The notes under the pieces were generated by a model. The model did no database searches, was not told where the DNA came from, and saw nothing but the letters and a program-made list of their open reading frames with translations. From an uncultured Acetobacteraceae bacterium (GTDB taxonomy: Bacteria; Pseudomonadota; Alphaproteobacteria; Acetobacterales; Acetobacteraceae): 55,334 bases of DNA. The stretch lies in NCBI GenBank assembly GCA_903924985.1, contig CAIYDT010000137.1, forward strand, positions 1-55,334, read 5' to 3'. This document shows positions 8,760 to 18,841 of the stretch, piece after piece (the first letter of the stretch is position 1; the number at the start of each line of letters is the position of its first letter). The position numbers and the translations under genes are program-made.

Positions 8760-9635
8760 ATGGTCCGCCCCATCATGAACATCCTGTCCATACAATCCTG
8801 GGTCTCCTACGGCCATGTCGGCAACGCCAGCGCGGTGTTCCCGCTGCAGCGCCTCGGCGCCGAGGTGTGGTCGATCAACACCGTCCAATTCTCCAACCAC
8901 ACCGGCTACGGCCACTGGACCGGGCAGGTTTACACCGGGGAGATGGTGCGGGACCTGATCGACGGCATCGGCGCACGCGACGCCCTGGCCCGGTGCGACG
9001 CGGTGCTGTCGGGTTACATGGGCGACCCGGGGATCGGCTCGGCGATCCTACACGCCGTGGAGACGGTGCGGGCGGCGAACCCGGCGGCCGTGTATTGTTG
9101 CGACCCGGTGATCGGGGACACGGATACCGGCGTGTACGTGCGGCCGGGGATTGAGGATTTCCTGCGGGAGCGCGCTTTGCCCCAGGCCGACCTCGCCACC
9201 CCCAACCGGTTCGAGTTGGAACGGCTGACCGGCATCGACTGCGTGACCATGGACGCCGTGAAGCTGGCGGCGGAACGGTTACGCGCGATGATGCGCCCGG
9301 ACGGACTGCGCTGCGTACTACTGACCAGCTTGGAGACGGAAACGACTCCCGGCGACCATATCGACATGCTCGCGGCGGAGGGCGGATCGTTCTGGTTGTT
9401 GCGTACGCCGCGTCTGCCCGTCGCCGTCAACGGCGCGGGGGACGCGATCGCTGCCTTGTTCCTGTTCCACCGGCTTCGTGGCGGCTCAGCAGTGGCTGCG
9501 CTGGAGGCCGCTGGATCGTCGGTGCATGGACTACTGCGGCAAACGGCAGAGGCTGGGTCGCGGGAGATCGCGATGGTCGCGGCGCAGGAGGAATTCGTTA
9601 AACCAACCGAGTGGTTTGCCGCGACAGCGGCTTAA
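8760..9635 (+). CDS. pdxY: Pyridoxal kinase PdxY
   Basis: 291 residues; strongly PdxY-like with ILSIQSWVSYGHVGN at the N-terminus, INTVQFSNHTGYGHWTG, the CDPVIGDTDTGVYV block and VNGAGDAIAALFL, where the Asp of GAGD is the catalytic base. It phosphorylates pyridoxal to pyridoxal 5'-phosphate in the salvage pathway. An ATG at 8775 (NILSIQ) gives a length closer to E. coli PdxY, but GAGG upstream of 8760 favours the longer form. The stop codon overlaps the convergent stop of the gene at 9632 by three bases. PLP made here would serve enzymes such as the aminotransferase at 10691-11866, though no functional link is shown. Confidence 0.9.
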   Translation: MVRPIMNILSIQSWVSYGHVGNASAVFPLQRLGAEVWSINTVQFSNHTGYGHWTGQVYTGEMVRDLIDGIGARDALARCDAVLSGYMGDPGIGSAILHAVETVRAANPAAVYCCDPVIGDTDTGVYVRPGIEDFLRERALPQADLATPNRFELERLTGIDCVTMDAVKLAAERLRAMMRPDGLRCVLLTSLETETTPGDHIDMLAAEGGSFWLLRTPRLPVAVNGAGDAIAALFLFHRLRGGSAVAALEAAGSSVHGLLRQTAEAGSREIAMVAAQEEFVKPTEWFAATAA

Positions 9636-10204
9636 GGTCGTTGCTGCGGCGCCGCTTCAGAACCCTGTCCGTTCGGCATGGCATGCATTCCCATCGCGGC
9701 ATCCGTGGGAGGATCGCCCCCGAGCGTCGGGGCTATGAAGCTGGTCAACAATGCCTCCAACCGGTCGTTGAACGCTTCATGGGTGGCGGCGGCCGCCTCT
9801 GGAGCCGGTGATTGAACAGTGGATTTTTGTTGTTTCTTGACCTTGACGGGATGGGCGAGATGCTCGGCGCGCCCCAAGGCCGCGATGGACCGGTGCAAAC
9901 TGGCAACTACCAAAGCCGGCAACGACGGATCCAAAGCCTGTTGGCACGCATGAGTATGCACCGCTTGCAGCAGAGCAATCATATCGGGACAGAAGCCGCG
10001 CGGCTGCCCAGCATCGGCATGCATTTCGCGCAACGAGCGCGCCAAAGCGGTGACCGACCGATACCACATCATCGTCAGCTTCAAAGTCACCATCGGCGCC
10101 AGCGCTCGGGCACAGGCGTCGCGCAACACAGCCTCCAGCGGGGTGATGGTCGGGGCGTTCGGCGGGGGCTGCGACATGGCTGAAATATCTCCGGACGGGT
10201 TCAT
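9632..10204 (-). CDS. Hypothetical helical protein
   Basis: 190 residues from the ATG at 10204, or 181 from the ATG at 10177, which has GGAG ten bases upstream. No recognised family. The middle (about 25-125) is rich in Ala and Leu with amphipathic helical character and no signal peptide or convincing membrane span. Residues 125-190 are Pro/Ala/Gln-rich and probably disordered, beginning with a basic stretch (HPVKVKKQQK). Its tail overlaps the pdxY stop convergently. A phasin-like or other granule or nucleoid-associated role is conceivable from composition only. Confidence 0.55.
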   Translation of the reverse strand: MNPSGDISAMSQPPPNAPTITPLEAVLRDACARALAPMVTLKLTMMWYRSVTALARSLREMHADAGQPRGFCPDMIALLQAVHTHACQQALDPSLPALVVASLHRSIAALGRAEHLAHPVKVKKQQKSTVQSPAPEAAAATHEAFNDRLEALLTSFIAPTLGGDPPTDAAMGMHAMPNGQGSEAAPQQRP

Positions 10205-10267
10205 GATATGTTCAATATCCTGAGCGGTTCGACCGAAGCAAGGAAAAAATACATAGCACCGTGATTT

Positions 10268-10429
10268 TTAGCAGTGACCGAACAGCTTGACCGCCACGAG
10301 CAATGCGCCCGCCAACCCGATGTTGCCGGCCAGAATGGTGCCAACCATGTGCCAGGTCGTCGGCAGGCTTTCCAGCCGCCCACGAATATACGACGTATCC
10401 GCCCGCGTCGCGCTGAGATCGGCCCGCAT
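10268..10429 (-). CDS. Small coiled-coil/membrane protein, possibly an N-terminally truncated remnant
   Basis: 53 residues from the ATG at 10429, which has GAGGAC nine bases upstream. It reads MRADLSATRADTSYIRGRLE, a short heptad-like helix, followed by a conserved-looking SLPTTWHM turn and one C-terminal membrane helix (VGTILAGNIGLAGALLVAVKL). Small proteins with this coiled coil then TTW then membrane helix layout are common in alphaproteobacteria and usually have a longer coiled coil in front. The frame stays open upstream to an ATG at 10540, but that extension (SGRHRHPLSRL and similar) does not look like a coiled coil, so the 5' part may have been lost. Confidence 0.45.
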   Translation of the reverse strand: MRADLSATRADTSYIRGRLESLPTTWHMVGTILAGNIGLAGALLVAVKLFGHC

Positions 10430-10690
10430 GGCTTTGAAGTCCTCTTGCAGTCGTGAGAGCGGATGCCTATGTCGGCCTGATCGGCAACGACCGCCCTTCG
10501 ACCCCGTCAAGGTCGAGAAACTCCCCTGCGAGGACGACATTGAACGCCTGCCGGCCGAGCATGCGGCTAAACCGAAACGGTAGTCCGGGGTCGAGGAAGT
10601 GTTTTAACGCAGATATAGCGGAGCGGATGGCGGGGGCACGCCTCGCCATGACGGGAAGGGGCCGTTTACGCCCCCGCCCAGTAACCACCA
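10430..10690. other. Intergenic stretch between the small membrane protein and the aminotransferase
   Basis: No convincing gene. It holds the doubtful 5' extension of the small membrane protein (to 10540) and, just beyond the aminotransferase stop, a small hairpin (GGGGC at 10658-10662, GCCCC at 10670-10674, 7-base loop) without a T-run. Nothing else was recognised. Confidence 0.4.
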
Positions 10691-11866
10691 TCACCCGGCC
10701 AAATAATCCATCGCCGCATCCACCCCGCCCCGCCCGTGCGGAATCCCCTCGATCCGCAGCGCCATCTCCACCGCGGCCAGCGCGCCGAGCAGCATGGGTT
10801 CGTTCAAATCCCCCAGATGTCCGATACGGAAAACCTTCCCGCCAAGCGCTCCCAGCCCACCACCCAATGAAACGTTGAACCGCCCCCGCGCGCAACGCCG
10901 GACAGCCTCGGCATCGTATCCCTCCGGCATCAAAATCGCGGTCACCGAATCCGAACACCGGTCCGGCGACACGCAAAACAATTGTGGCCCGTTGTTCCCC
11001 GACCAGACCTTCACGGCACGGCGGGTTGCCTCGGCCAGCCGGTGATGCCGAGCAACAACGTTGTCCAGGCCTTCTTCTTCCAACAGGCGGACAGCCTCCC
11101 GCAGACCGTAGAACATATTCACTGGCAGTGTCCCGATGAAGCTTTTTTGTGCGCGCTTCTCCATCAGCGTCCAGTCGAAATAATACCGCTTCAACCCAGC
11201 ATTACGGTGCGCCCGCATGCCCTTCTCGGACACCCCGGTGAAACTCATCCCCGTCGGCAGCATCAACCCTTTCTGAGACCCCCCGACGACGCAATCCACC
11301 CGCCAATCGTCCATCTGGAATACCAGCGACCCCAGCGACGAAATGGTATCCACCAGGAACAGCGCCGGATGTCCGGCCGCGTCGATCGCCGAGCGCACCT
11401 CCGGCAGAGGGATCATCAACCCCGTCGCCGTCTCATTATGCACCACGCAGACGCCTTTGATCGCGTGCCCGGTATCCGCCGCCAGTACCGCCCGCAGCGC
11501 ACCGATGTCCACCCCGCGCCGGCGGTCGGCGGACAGGATTTCAACCTCCAGCCCGAACCCGCGCCCCATCGCCGCCCAATCGTCTGAGAAGAACCCGGTC
11601 TCCAGCACCAGGATCTTCTCCCCCGGTGAGAACAGGTTGGTCAGGCTCGCCTCCCACGCGCCATGGCCGGAGGCGTTGTACATAAACAGCGACTGCGTGG
11701 TGCGCAGAATGCGCTTCACCCCGGCAAACGCCTCGTCGTAGACCGCCACAAACTCCGGATCCATGAAGTCGATGCTGGGGCGGTCCAAAGCCCGCAGCAC
11801 GCTGTCGGGGATGTTGGTCGGGCCGGGATTGGCGAAAAACTGGCGGCCTCGGGGTTTCTGGGTCAT
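10691..11866 (-). CDS. Class V PLP aminotransferase, serine-glyoxylate/alanine-glyoxylate type
   Basis: 391 residues from the ATG at 11866, preceded by AAGGAGCACGAC; a longer reading frame upstream lacks this site. The N-terminus FFANPGPTNIPDSVLRAL, the YNASGHGAWEASLTNL substrate and cofactor region, VHNETATG, the LFLVDTISSLGS block (cofactor Asp) and GGSQKGLMLPTGM with the PLP Lys identify the alanine/serine-glyoxylate aminotransferase group. It converts glyoxylate plus a donor such as serine or alanine to glycine. It is divergent from the Liv-type transporter operon across about 90 bp, so the transporter may import its amino donor or a related compound; that link is inferred. Confidence 0.9.
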   Translation of the reverse strand: MTQKPRGRQFFANPGPTNIPDSVLRALDRPSIDFMDPEFVAVYDEAFAGVKRILRTTQSLFMYNASGHGAWEASLTNLFSPGEKILVLETGFFSDDWAAMGRGFGLEVEILSADRRRGVDIGALRAVLAADTGHAIKGVCVVHNETATGLMIPLPEVRSAIDAAGHPALFLVDTISSLGSLVFQMDDWRVDCVVGGSQKGLMLPTGMSFTGVSEKGMRAHRNAGLKRYYFDWTLMEKRAQKSFIGTLPVNMFYGLREAVRLLEEEGLDNVVARHHRLAEATRRAVKVWSGNNGPQLFCVSPDRCSDSVTAILMPEGYDAEAVRRCARGRFNVSLGGGLGALGGKVFRIGHLGDLNEPMLLGALAAVEMALRIEGIPHGRGGVDAAMDYLAG

Positions 11867-11887
11867 GTCGTGCTCCTTCAAGGCCGG

Positions 11888-11894
11888 CTTTATA
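11888..11894 (-). promoter_or_regulatory. Possible -10 element for the aminotransferase gene
   Basis: On the minus strand the hexamer TATAAA (with following G) stands out in otherwise GC-rich DNA, 22 bases upstream of the ATG at 11866. No good -35 at 16-18 bases was found, so this is only a suggestion. Confidence 0.2.
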
Positions 11895-11955
11895 CCATGG
11901 CTTGCCCCCAACCCCACCAACAAGCTAAGACCCCGCGCGCTATCCAGGAGGCAAC

Positions 11956-12912
11956 GTGGACATCGAGAGCCTGATCGAAAACGTGCTCAACGCGCTCACC
12001 GCGGGGGTCACCATCGGCTGCATCTACGGCCTGATGTGCATCGGCCTGGGGCTGATTTTCGGCATCATGAAGGTCGTCAACTTCGCCCAGGGCGAGATCC
12101 TCATGCTCGGTATGTTCGCCAGCCTGTATCTGGTGACCGGCGGCGGCATCCTGGCCTTCCTCGGGCCGAATGTCGGGCCGTTCGTCGGTGCCATCCTGGC
12201 CGGTCCGATCGTGTTCGTGGTCGGCGCGCTGATCCACAAATTCCTGATCTCCCGCGTATCCGGCCTGAAGACAGCCGGGTCCATCGACGACGGGCATTTC
12301 GGGCAGTTGATCGTCACGCTCGGCATCAGCCTGATCCTGCAGAACGGCGGCATGATCGTGTTCGGCTCCACCCCCTTCACGGTGCGCACCCCGCTGTCGT
12401 CCTCCGCTATCGAGGTCGCGGTCGGCTACGGCGACGCCACGGTGTTCCTGAACAAGGCCAAGCTGATCGCCTGCGCCATCGCCATCGCGGTCGCGATCGC
12501 GCTCTATTTAACAATGGAGTTCACCCGCATCGGCAAAGCCCTGCGCGCCGCCGCCGACAACCCCACGGCGGCGACCTACATGGGCATCGATGTGGACAAG
12601 TACTACCGCATGGCATTCGGCATGGGCTGCGGCATCACCGCCATCGCGGGCGGCCTGATGGCCTCCTACCTGAGCTTCGGCCCCTTCGTCGGCTTTGACT
12701 ACGTCATCATCATGTATTCGGGCGTGGTGCTAGGCGGCATCGGATCGATCATGGGCGCCTTCTGGGGTGGGCTGACGGTGGGCTTCGTGCAGCAGTTCTC
12801 GGCGCTGCTTCTCCCCCCACAGTTGCAGAACGCCATGATTTTCATCGTCTTCCTGCTGATTGTGCTGCTGCGTCCCCAAGGCCTGTTCGGCCGTTCGGCG
12901 GAGCGCGCGTGA
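11956..12912 (+). CDS. Branched-chain amino acid ABC transporter permease, LivH type
   Basis: 318 residues from a GTG at 11956, with CAGGAGGCAAC immediately upstream. It is a hydrophobic inner-membrane protein with about eight helices and the LivH-type GCIYGLMCIGLGLIFGIMKVVNFAQGE motif area near residues 18-46 and the MYSGVVLGGIGSIMGAFWGG loop near 255 that contacts the ATPase. It forms the import channel together with the LivM domain encoded next. The stop is one base from the next start (TGA C ATG), so translation is coupled. The gene opens a five-gene plus-strand operon running to 17438. Confidence 0.92.
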   Translation: MDIESLIENVLNALTAGVTIGCIYGLMCIGLGLIFGIMKVVNFAQGEILMLGMFASLYLVTGGGILAFLGPNVGPFVGAILAGPIVFVVGALIHKFLISRVSGLKTAGSIDDGHFGQLIVTLGISLILQNGGMIVFGSTPFTVRTPLSSSAIEVAVGYGDATVFLNKAKLIACAIAIAVAIALYLTMEFTRIGKALRAAADNPTAATYMGIDVDKYYRMAFGMGCGITAIAGGLMASYLSFGPFVGFDYVIIMYSGVVLGGIGSIMGAFWGGLTVGFVQQFSALLLPPQLQNAMIFIVFLLIVLLRPQGLFGRSAERA

Positions 12913-12913
12913 C

Positions 12914-14669
<1,756 letters not shown>

Positions 14670-14677
<8 letters not shown>

Positions 14678-15380
14678 GATCGCGAACCTGTCCGTATCCT
14701 ACGGCGGCCTGCGGGCGCTGGTGGATGTTTCTCTTACGGTGGCCGAGGGCCAGTTCGTCACCGTCGTCGGCCCCAACGGCGCTGGCAAAACCACGCTGTT
14801 CAAAACCATCTCCGGCGTGGTGCGGCCTGCCGCTGGCAAGATCGCCTTCATGGGCAAGGACCTCCTGACGATGTCGGCGGCGGACCGCGCCCATCTCGGC
14901 ATCGCCCACGTGCCGGAGGGACGCCAGGTGTTCAAGACCCTGACCGTGCGCGAAAACCTGGAAATGGGCGCCTACCCGGAGGCGGGCCGAGCGAAGTGGA
15001 CCCACACGCTGGACCGCATCCACACGCTGTTCCCCATCCTGGCCGAACGCGCCCAGCAGATGGCCGGCACGCTGTCCGGCGGGGAGCAGCAGATGGTCGC
15101 CATTGGCCGCGGCCTCGCCTGCGCGCCACGCCTGCTGATGCTCGACGAACCGTCGATGGGCCTGGCGCCGGCCGTGACGGATACGATTTTCGAGCGCATC
15201 TCCCAGATCCACAAAGAAGACGGCGTCACGGTCCTGCTGGTCGAGCAGCGCGTGGCTGAGGCGCTGGAGCTTTCCGACCACGGTTACGTGCTGGAAACCG
15301 GGCATATGGTGCTGGATGGGCCGTATGAGACACTTCTGGCCGACGACCGCGTGCGTAAATCCTACCTCGGCCTGACCTAA
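14670..15380 (+). CDS. Branched-chain amino acid ABC transporter ATP-binding protein, LivF type
   Basis: 236 residues, the usual LivF length. It has Walker A GPNGAGKTT, the LivF-typical GIAHVPEGRQVFKTLTVREN segment, signature LSGGEQQM, Walker B RLLMLDEPSMGLAP and switch region VLLVEQRV. It pairs with the LivG domain of the preceding fusion to drive import. The ATG overlaps the 3' end of the fusion gene in another frame (ATGCTTGA), indicating translational coupling. 25 bp separate it from the binding-protein gene. Confidence 0.93.
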
Positions 15381-15405
15381 CGACAACCAACAGGGAGACT
15401 AAAAA

Positions 15406-16647
15406 ATGCCTCTAATCACCCGTCGCGGCGCCCTCGCCGGCGCCACCGTTCTCGCCGGCACTGGCACCGGCCTGGGCATCGCCCGCGCCCAAGCCAAGCC
15501 AGACGTGAAACTCGCGATGCTTGTCCCCCTGTCCGGCCCCTGGGCACGCTCCGGCCTGCTGGAGCAGATGGGCGCCCGCATGGCCATTGAGGAAGTGAAT
15601 GCCAACGGCGGCATCAAGTCCCTCGGCGGCGCCAAGTTGAAGCTGCTGGAATTCGACGCTGGCGACTCCTCCGAAAAGGCCAAGGACGCGGCACAGCGCA
15701 TGGTCGCGCAGGAACCCGACCTATCCGGCGGTTTCGGCTGCTGGCTATCGAGCTTCACATTGGCCGCGACGGAAGTGACCGAGCGCGCCGAACTTCCGTG
15801 GCTGACGCTGTCGTACTCCGACCTGATCACCAATCGCGGCTTCAAATATGTCTTCCAGGCCTCCCCAACCGCCGACGCGCAGGCCAAGGACCTCGTGCCC
15901 ATCATCATGGACATGGCTCAGAAAGCCGGCGCCAAGCGTCCGACGAAAGTCGCGCTGGTCGGCGACAATTCCGCGTCCTCGGTCAGCTTCTACAAAGCGA
16001 TCCACGAGGTCGTGATCCCCGAGCAGAAACTGACGTTGGTGGCGGATGAGATCTTCTCGCCGCCGCTCGCGGACGCCACCTCGATCGTGCAGAAGCTGCG
16101 GTCGGGCAAACCCGACTTCGTGCTGATGCAATCCACCAATGCCGGCGACGACAAGATTTTGGTCGACAAATTCGCCGAATTCGGCCTGACATCCCAGAAG
16201 ATGGCCATGGTCGGCGGCGGTGGTCACTGGTGCCAGCCGGAGCTGACCAAGCTCACCACCAAGGAGCATCTGGAGGGCGTGATCGTCGGCTTGGCGAACT
16301 GGCCAGGCAAGGCGATGGCCGATGTTTCCAAGCGCTTCATCGAACGCACGAAGGAGCCGTGGTTCGGCCACGACTCGCTGTTCGGCTACACCCATGTGAT
16401 GACCTACGCGGCGGCGTTGGAGCACGCCGGTTCGGCCGACAAGAACAAGGTCATGCAGGCCCTGCACACCATGGACATCAAGGACGGGCCGGCTCGGTTC
16501 TTCCCGGACGGGCGCATCAAGTTCGACGAAAAGGGCCGCCGCGTCGGCGCCAAACTGTGCGTCGTGCAGTGGCGCGACGGGGAGCCGGTGCCGGTGTTCC
16601 CGGAAGCCGTCGCCACCCATAAAGCGATTTGGCCGAGGGCGTCGTGA
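15406..16647 (+). CDS. ABC transporter substrate-binding protein, LivK/Peripla_BP_6 type
   Basis: 413 residues, start set by GGGAGACTAAAAA. The N-terminus (TRRGALAGATVLAG, cleavage around ARAQA) has a twin-arginine-like signal, so the mature periplasmic protein starts near residue 29. The mature part has the type I binding-protein pattern: VKLAMLVPLSGPWA, GARMAIEEVNANGGI, then LKLLEFDAGDSSEKA. It delivers substrate to the LivH/LivMG/LivF complex encoded immediately upstream. The ligand is not readable; members of this group bind amino acids, amides, urea or aromatic acids. It ends in a GTGA overlap with the lactonase-like gene. Confidence 0.92.
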   Translation: MPLITRRGALAGATVLAGTGTGLGIARAQAKPDVKLAMLVPLSGPWARSGLLEQMGARMAIEEVNANGGIKSLGGAKLKLLEFDAGDSSEKAKDAAQRMVAQEPDLSGGFGCWLSSFTLAATEVTERAELPWLTLSYSDLITNRGFKYVFQASPTADAQAKDLVPIIMDMAQKAGAKRPTKVALVGDNSASSVSFYKAIHEVVIPEQKLTLVADEIFSPPLADATSIVQKLRSGKPDFVLMQSTNAGDDKILVDKFAEFGLTSQKMAMVGGGGHWCQPELTKLTTKEHLEGVIVGLANWPGKAMADVSKRFIERTKEPWFGHDSLFGYTHVMTYAAALEHAGSADKNKVMQALHTMDIKDGPARFFPDGRIKFDEKGRRVGAKLCVVQWRDGEPVPVFPEAVATHKAIWPRAS

Positions 16648-17438
16648 CTCCATACGAAATCTACGCCGTCCGCTACGCGCACAACCCCGCCGCTCGGAGG
16701 TCCAACAACTTCATCGGCGGGGACCCGCACGACGCGCCGATGCCGTTGGATTACTTCGTGTGGGCGATCAAGCAGGGGTCCAGAACCATCGTTCTGGACA
16801 CCGGCTTCGATGAGGCGATGGGGGTCAAGCGGGGGCGGCAGTTCCTGCGTTCCCCCGCCGTGGGGCTGAAGGCGATCGGTGTGGAACCGGATGCCGTGGA
16901 AAATGTCATCCTGTCCCACATGCACTACGATCATTGCGGTAATTACGACATGTTTCCGCGGGCAAAGTACCACCTCCAAGACAAGGAGATGGAATATTGC
17001 ACCGGGCGCTGCATCTGCCAGCCCGGCCTGCGCGGCCCCTTCGAGGAAGATGACGTCGTCGCCATCGTCCGTAAGCTTTACGCCGGACGCGTGGCCTTCC
17101 ACGACGGCGTGGACGAAATCGCCGAGGGCGTGACCGTCCACCACGTCGGCGGTCACAGCAAGGGCTTACAGGTCGTCCGGGTCTGGACCCAGCGCGGCTG
17201 GATGGTGCTGGCGGCCGACGCCAGCCACTTCTACGCCAACATGGAAGAAGGCCGGGCGTTCCCGATCCTGCACAACCATGAAGACACGCTGAACGGGTAT
17301 GAGACCATGCGCAAGCTGGTCAGCCAGAAGAACGGCATCATTCCCGGCCACGACCCGCTGGTCCTGGACCGCTACCCCGCCGCCGCGCCAGGGCTGGAGG
17401 GGATCGCGGTGCGGCTGGATGTGGAGCCGATTGGGTGA
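16644..17438 (+). CDS. Metallo-beta-lactamase-fold hydrolase, N-acyl homoserine lactonase-like
   Basis: 264 residues from the GTG at 16644, which overlaps the preceding stop (GTGA); a TTG 15 bp upstream is less likely. The zinc motif is SHMHYDHCGN (H-x-H-x-D-H) near residue 91, with further ligands expected at GGHSKG, the Asp of AADASH and the His of IPGHDP. The NNFIGGDPHDAPMPLDYF N-terminus and overall size match the AHL-lactonase-like branch of the family. Translational coupling to a transporter operon suggests it opens a lactone or ester related to the imported compound rather than quenching quorum signals, but both are possible. Confidence 0.82.
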   Translation: MTPYEIYAVRYAHNPAARRSNNFIGGDPHDAPMPLDYFVWAIKQGSRTIVLDTGFDEAMGVKRGRQFLRSPAVGLKAIGVEPDAVENVILSHMHYDHCGNYDMFPRAKYHLQDKEMEYCTGRCICQPGLRGPFEEDDVVAIVRKLYAGRVAFHDGVDEIAEGVTVHHVGGHSKGLQVVRVWTQRGWMVLAADASHFYANMEEGRAFPILHNHEDTLNGYETMRKLVSQKNGIIPGHDPLVLDRYPAAAPGLEGIAVRLDVEPIG

Positions 17439-17443
17439 CTTCC

Positions 17444-17554
17444 TCTACCCGTCATGGTCGGGCTTGACCCGACCACCCCAGGCCTGCGAGGCACCGAAAC
17501 ACAGTGCCACCGCTTCAAGAGGTGGTCGGGTCAAGCCCGACCATGACGGGTAGA
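17444..17554. repeat. Long inverted repeat with perfect 34-bp arms (REP-like element, copy 1)
   Basis: The left arm 17444-17477 starts TCTACCCGTCATGGTCGGGC and the right arm 17521-17554 is its exact reverse complement over all 34 bases, with a 43-base spacer. The spacer has its own small stem (GGCAC/GTGCC). It fills the gap between the lactonase stop (17438) and the HAD gene, whose annotated ATG begins at the last base of the right arm. Two related elements lie at 24101-24210 and 27633-27712. Confidence 0.9.
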
Positions 17555-18258
17555 TGACCGACGAAGCCCGAGCCTTCCTGTCTGCCCGCACCCTCCCCGT
17601 CCGCATGGTCATTTTCGACTGCGACGGCGTGTTGATCGACAGCGAAGCCCTCTGCGACCGTGTCGTCGCGGCATCGGTAACCGAACAGGGCTGGACCATC
17701 GCGCCTGAGGAATGCCACCACCGCTTCCTCGGCCTGTCCTTCTACGACATGGTCCCCCTGATCGAAGCGCACCTCGGCAAACCCGTCGGAATCGGCTGGG
17801 TCCACCAGGTCGTGGAACGCCTGACGGTTGTGCTCGCCCAGGAAGTCGAACCTATCCCTGGTGCGATGGAAGCCCTGTCCGGCGTCACCGCCCTCGGCCT
17901 GCCCTGGAGGATCGCCTCCAACTCCTCCCACACCGAAATGAACGCCAAATTCGCCCGTGTCGGCTGGTCCGAACTGGTACGAGGCCGCGTTCACAGCGCG
18001 GCTGAGATCATCGGTCGCGGCGGCCGCGGCAAGCCGGCCCCGGATGTGTTTCTGGAAGCCGCCGCGGCGGAAGGCTTCGACCCCGCCCACTGCCTGGTCG
18101 TCGAGGACTCCGCCGCCGGCGCCCAAGCCGCGCGGGCAGCCGGCATGGCCTGCCTCGGCTATTGCCCCGATCACGATGGTGCGGCGCTCCGGTCAGCCGG
18201 GGCAATCCCGTTCCGTCCGATGCATGCCATCCCCGAACTGCTCAGGGCCGTACCATGA
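17554..18258 (+). CDS. HAD-superfamily hydrolase, beta-phosphoglucomutase-like
   Basis: 234 residues. HAD motif I is FDCDGVLIDSE near residues 20-30 (nucleophile Asp), motif II ASNSS near 129, motif III RGKPAPDVF (Lys) near 160 and motif IV VVEDSAAG near 186; the cap is the small helical insert between motifs I and II. These enzymes dephosphorylate sugar phosphates or act as phosphomutases. The ATG at 17554 directly follows the inverted repeat and has only a weak GGGTAG upstream. An internal ATG at 17605, just before VIFDCDG, would give the more usual short N-terminus. The stop overlaps hemJ (ATGA). Confidence 0.88.
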   Translation: MTDEARAFLSARTLPVRMVIFDCDGVLIDSEALCDRVVAASVTEQGWTIAPEECHHRFLGLSFYDMVPLIEAHLGKPVGIGWVHQVVERLTVVLAQEVEPIPGAMEALSGVTALGLPWRIASNSSHTEMNAKFARVGWSELVRGRVHSAAEIIGRGGRGKPAPDVFLEAAAAEGFDPAHCLVVEDSAAGAQAARAAGMACLGYCPDHDGAALRSAGAIPFRPMHAIPELLRAVP

Positions 18259-18704
18259 CCATTCCATTCCTTGCTACGTTCTACCTCTGGATCAAGGCGC
18301 TCCACGTCATCTCGATGGTCGCCTGGATGGCTGGCATGTTCTATTTACCGCGCCTGTTCGTGTACCACTGCGAAGTGCAACGCGGTTCCGCGGAGAGCGA
18401 GCGCTTCAAGGTGATGGAACACCGGTTGCTGAAACAAATCATTAACCCCGCGATGGTCGCCACCTGGATCTTCGGCATCCTGCTGGTTCTGACTCCGGGC
18501 ATCATTGACTGGTCGGCACCATGGTGGCTCATCAAACTGGCCGCCGTGCTGCTGATGTCCGGCTTCCACGGTGCCATATCGAAATGGCGTCGCCTGTTCC
18601 TGGAAGACCGTAACACCAAAACCCACCGCTTCTATCGTTTCGCGAACGAGGTCCCTACAGTACTCATGATCGTGATCGTGATCATGGTGATCGTGCGGCC
18701 CTGA
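18255..18704 (+). CDS. hemJ: Protoporphyrinogen IX oxidase HemJ
   Basis: 149 residues with four predicted membrane helices. The N-terminal block LWIKALHVISMVAWMAGMFYLPRLFVYH is close to a family fingerprint (only partly quoted: ALHVISMVAWMAG and FYLPRLFVYH), carrying the conserved His near residue 16. HemJ oxidises protoporphyrinogen IX to protoporphyrin IX late in haem synthesis, in the inner membrane, in bacteria lacking HemG or HemY. The start overlaps the HAD stop (ATGA), so the two are translated together, although no metabolic link is evident. No other haem gene lies in the window. Confidence 0.92.
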   Translation: MTIPFLATFYLWIKALHVISMVAWMAGMFYLPRLFVYHCEVQRGSAESERFKVMEHRLLKQIINPAMVATWIFGILLVLTPGIIDWSAPWWLIKLAAVLLMSGFHGAISKWRRLFLEDRNTKTHRFYRFANEVPTVLMIVIVIMVIVRP

Positions 18705-18841
18705 GCCGCCCGCCCCCGTGGTCCCGTGCGTCTTATGACTCCTCTCATTTTCAAACCGTTCCGAAAATATCGGCGAACGCCGGCAATTCCGCGAGCATGG
18801 CGGCGAATTTCACGACGAGGGGTAACAGCCTGCATACCTGA

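Noticed and set aside
18705..18841. Possible terminator between convergent hemJ and HpaB-type gene
   Set aside because: Only short imperfect stems (CCGA/TCGG) could be seen; no convincing structure.
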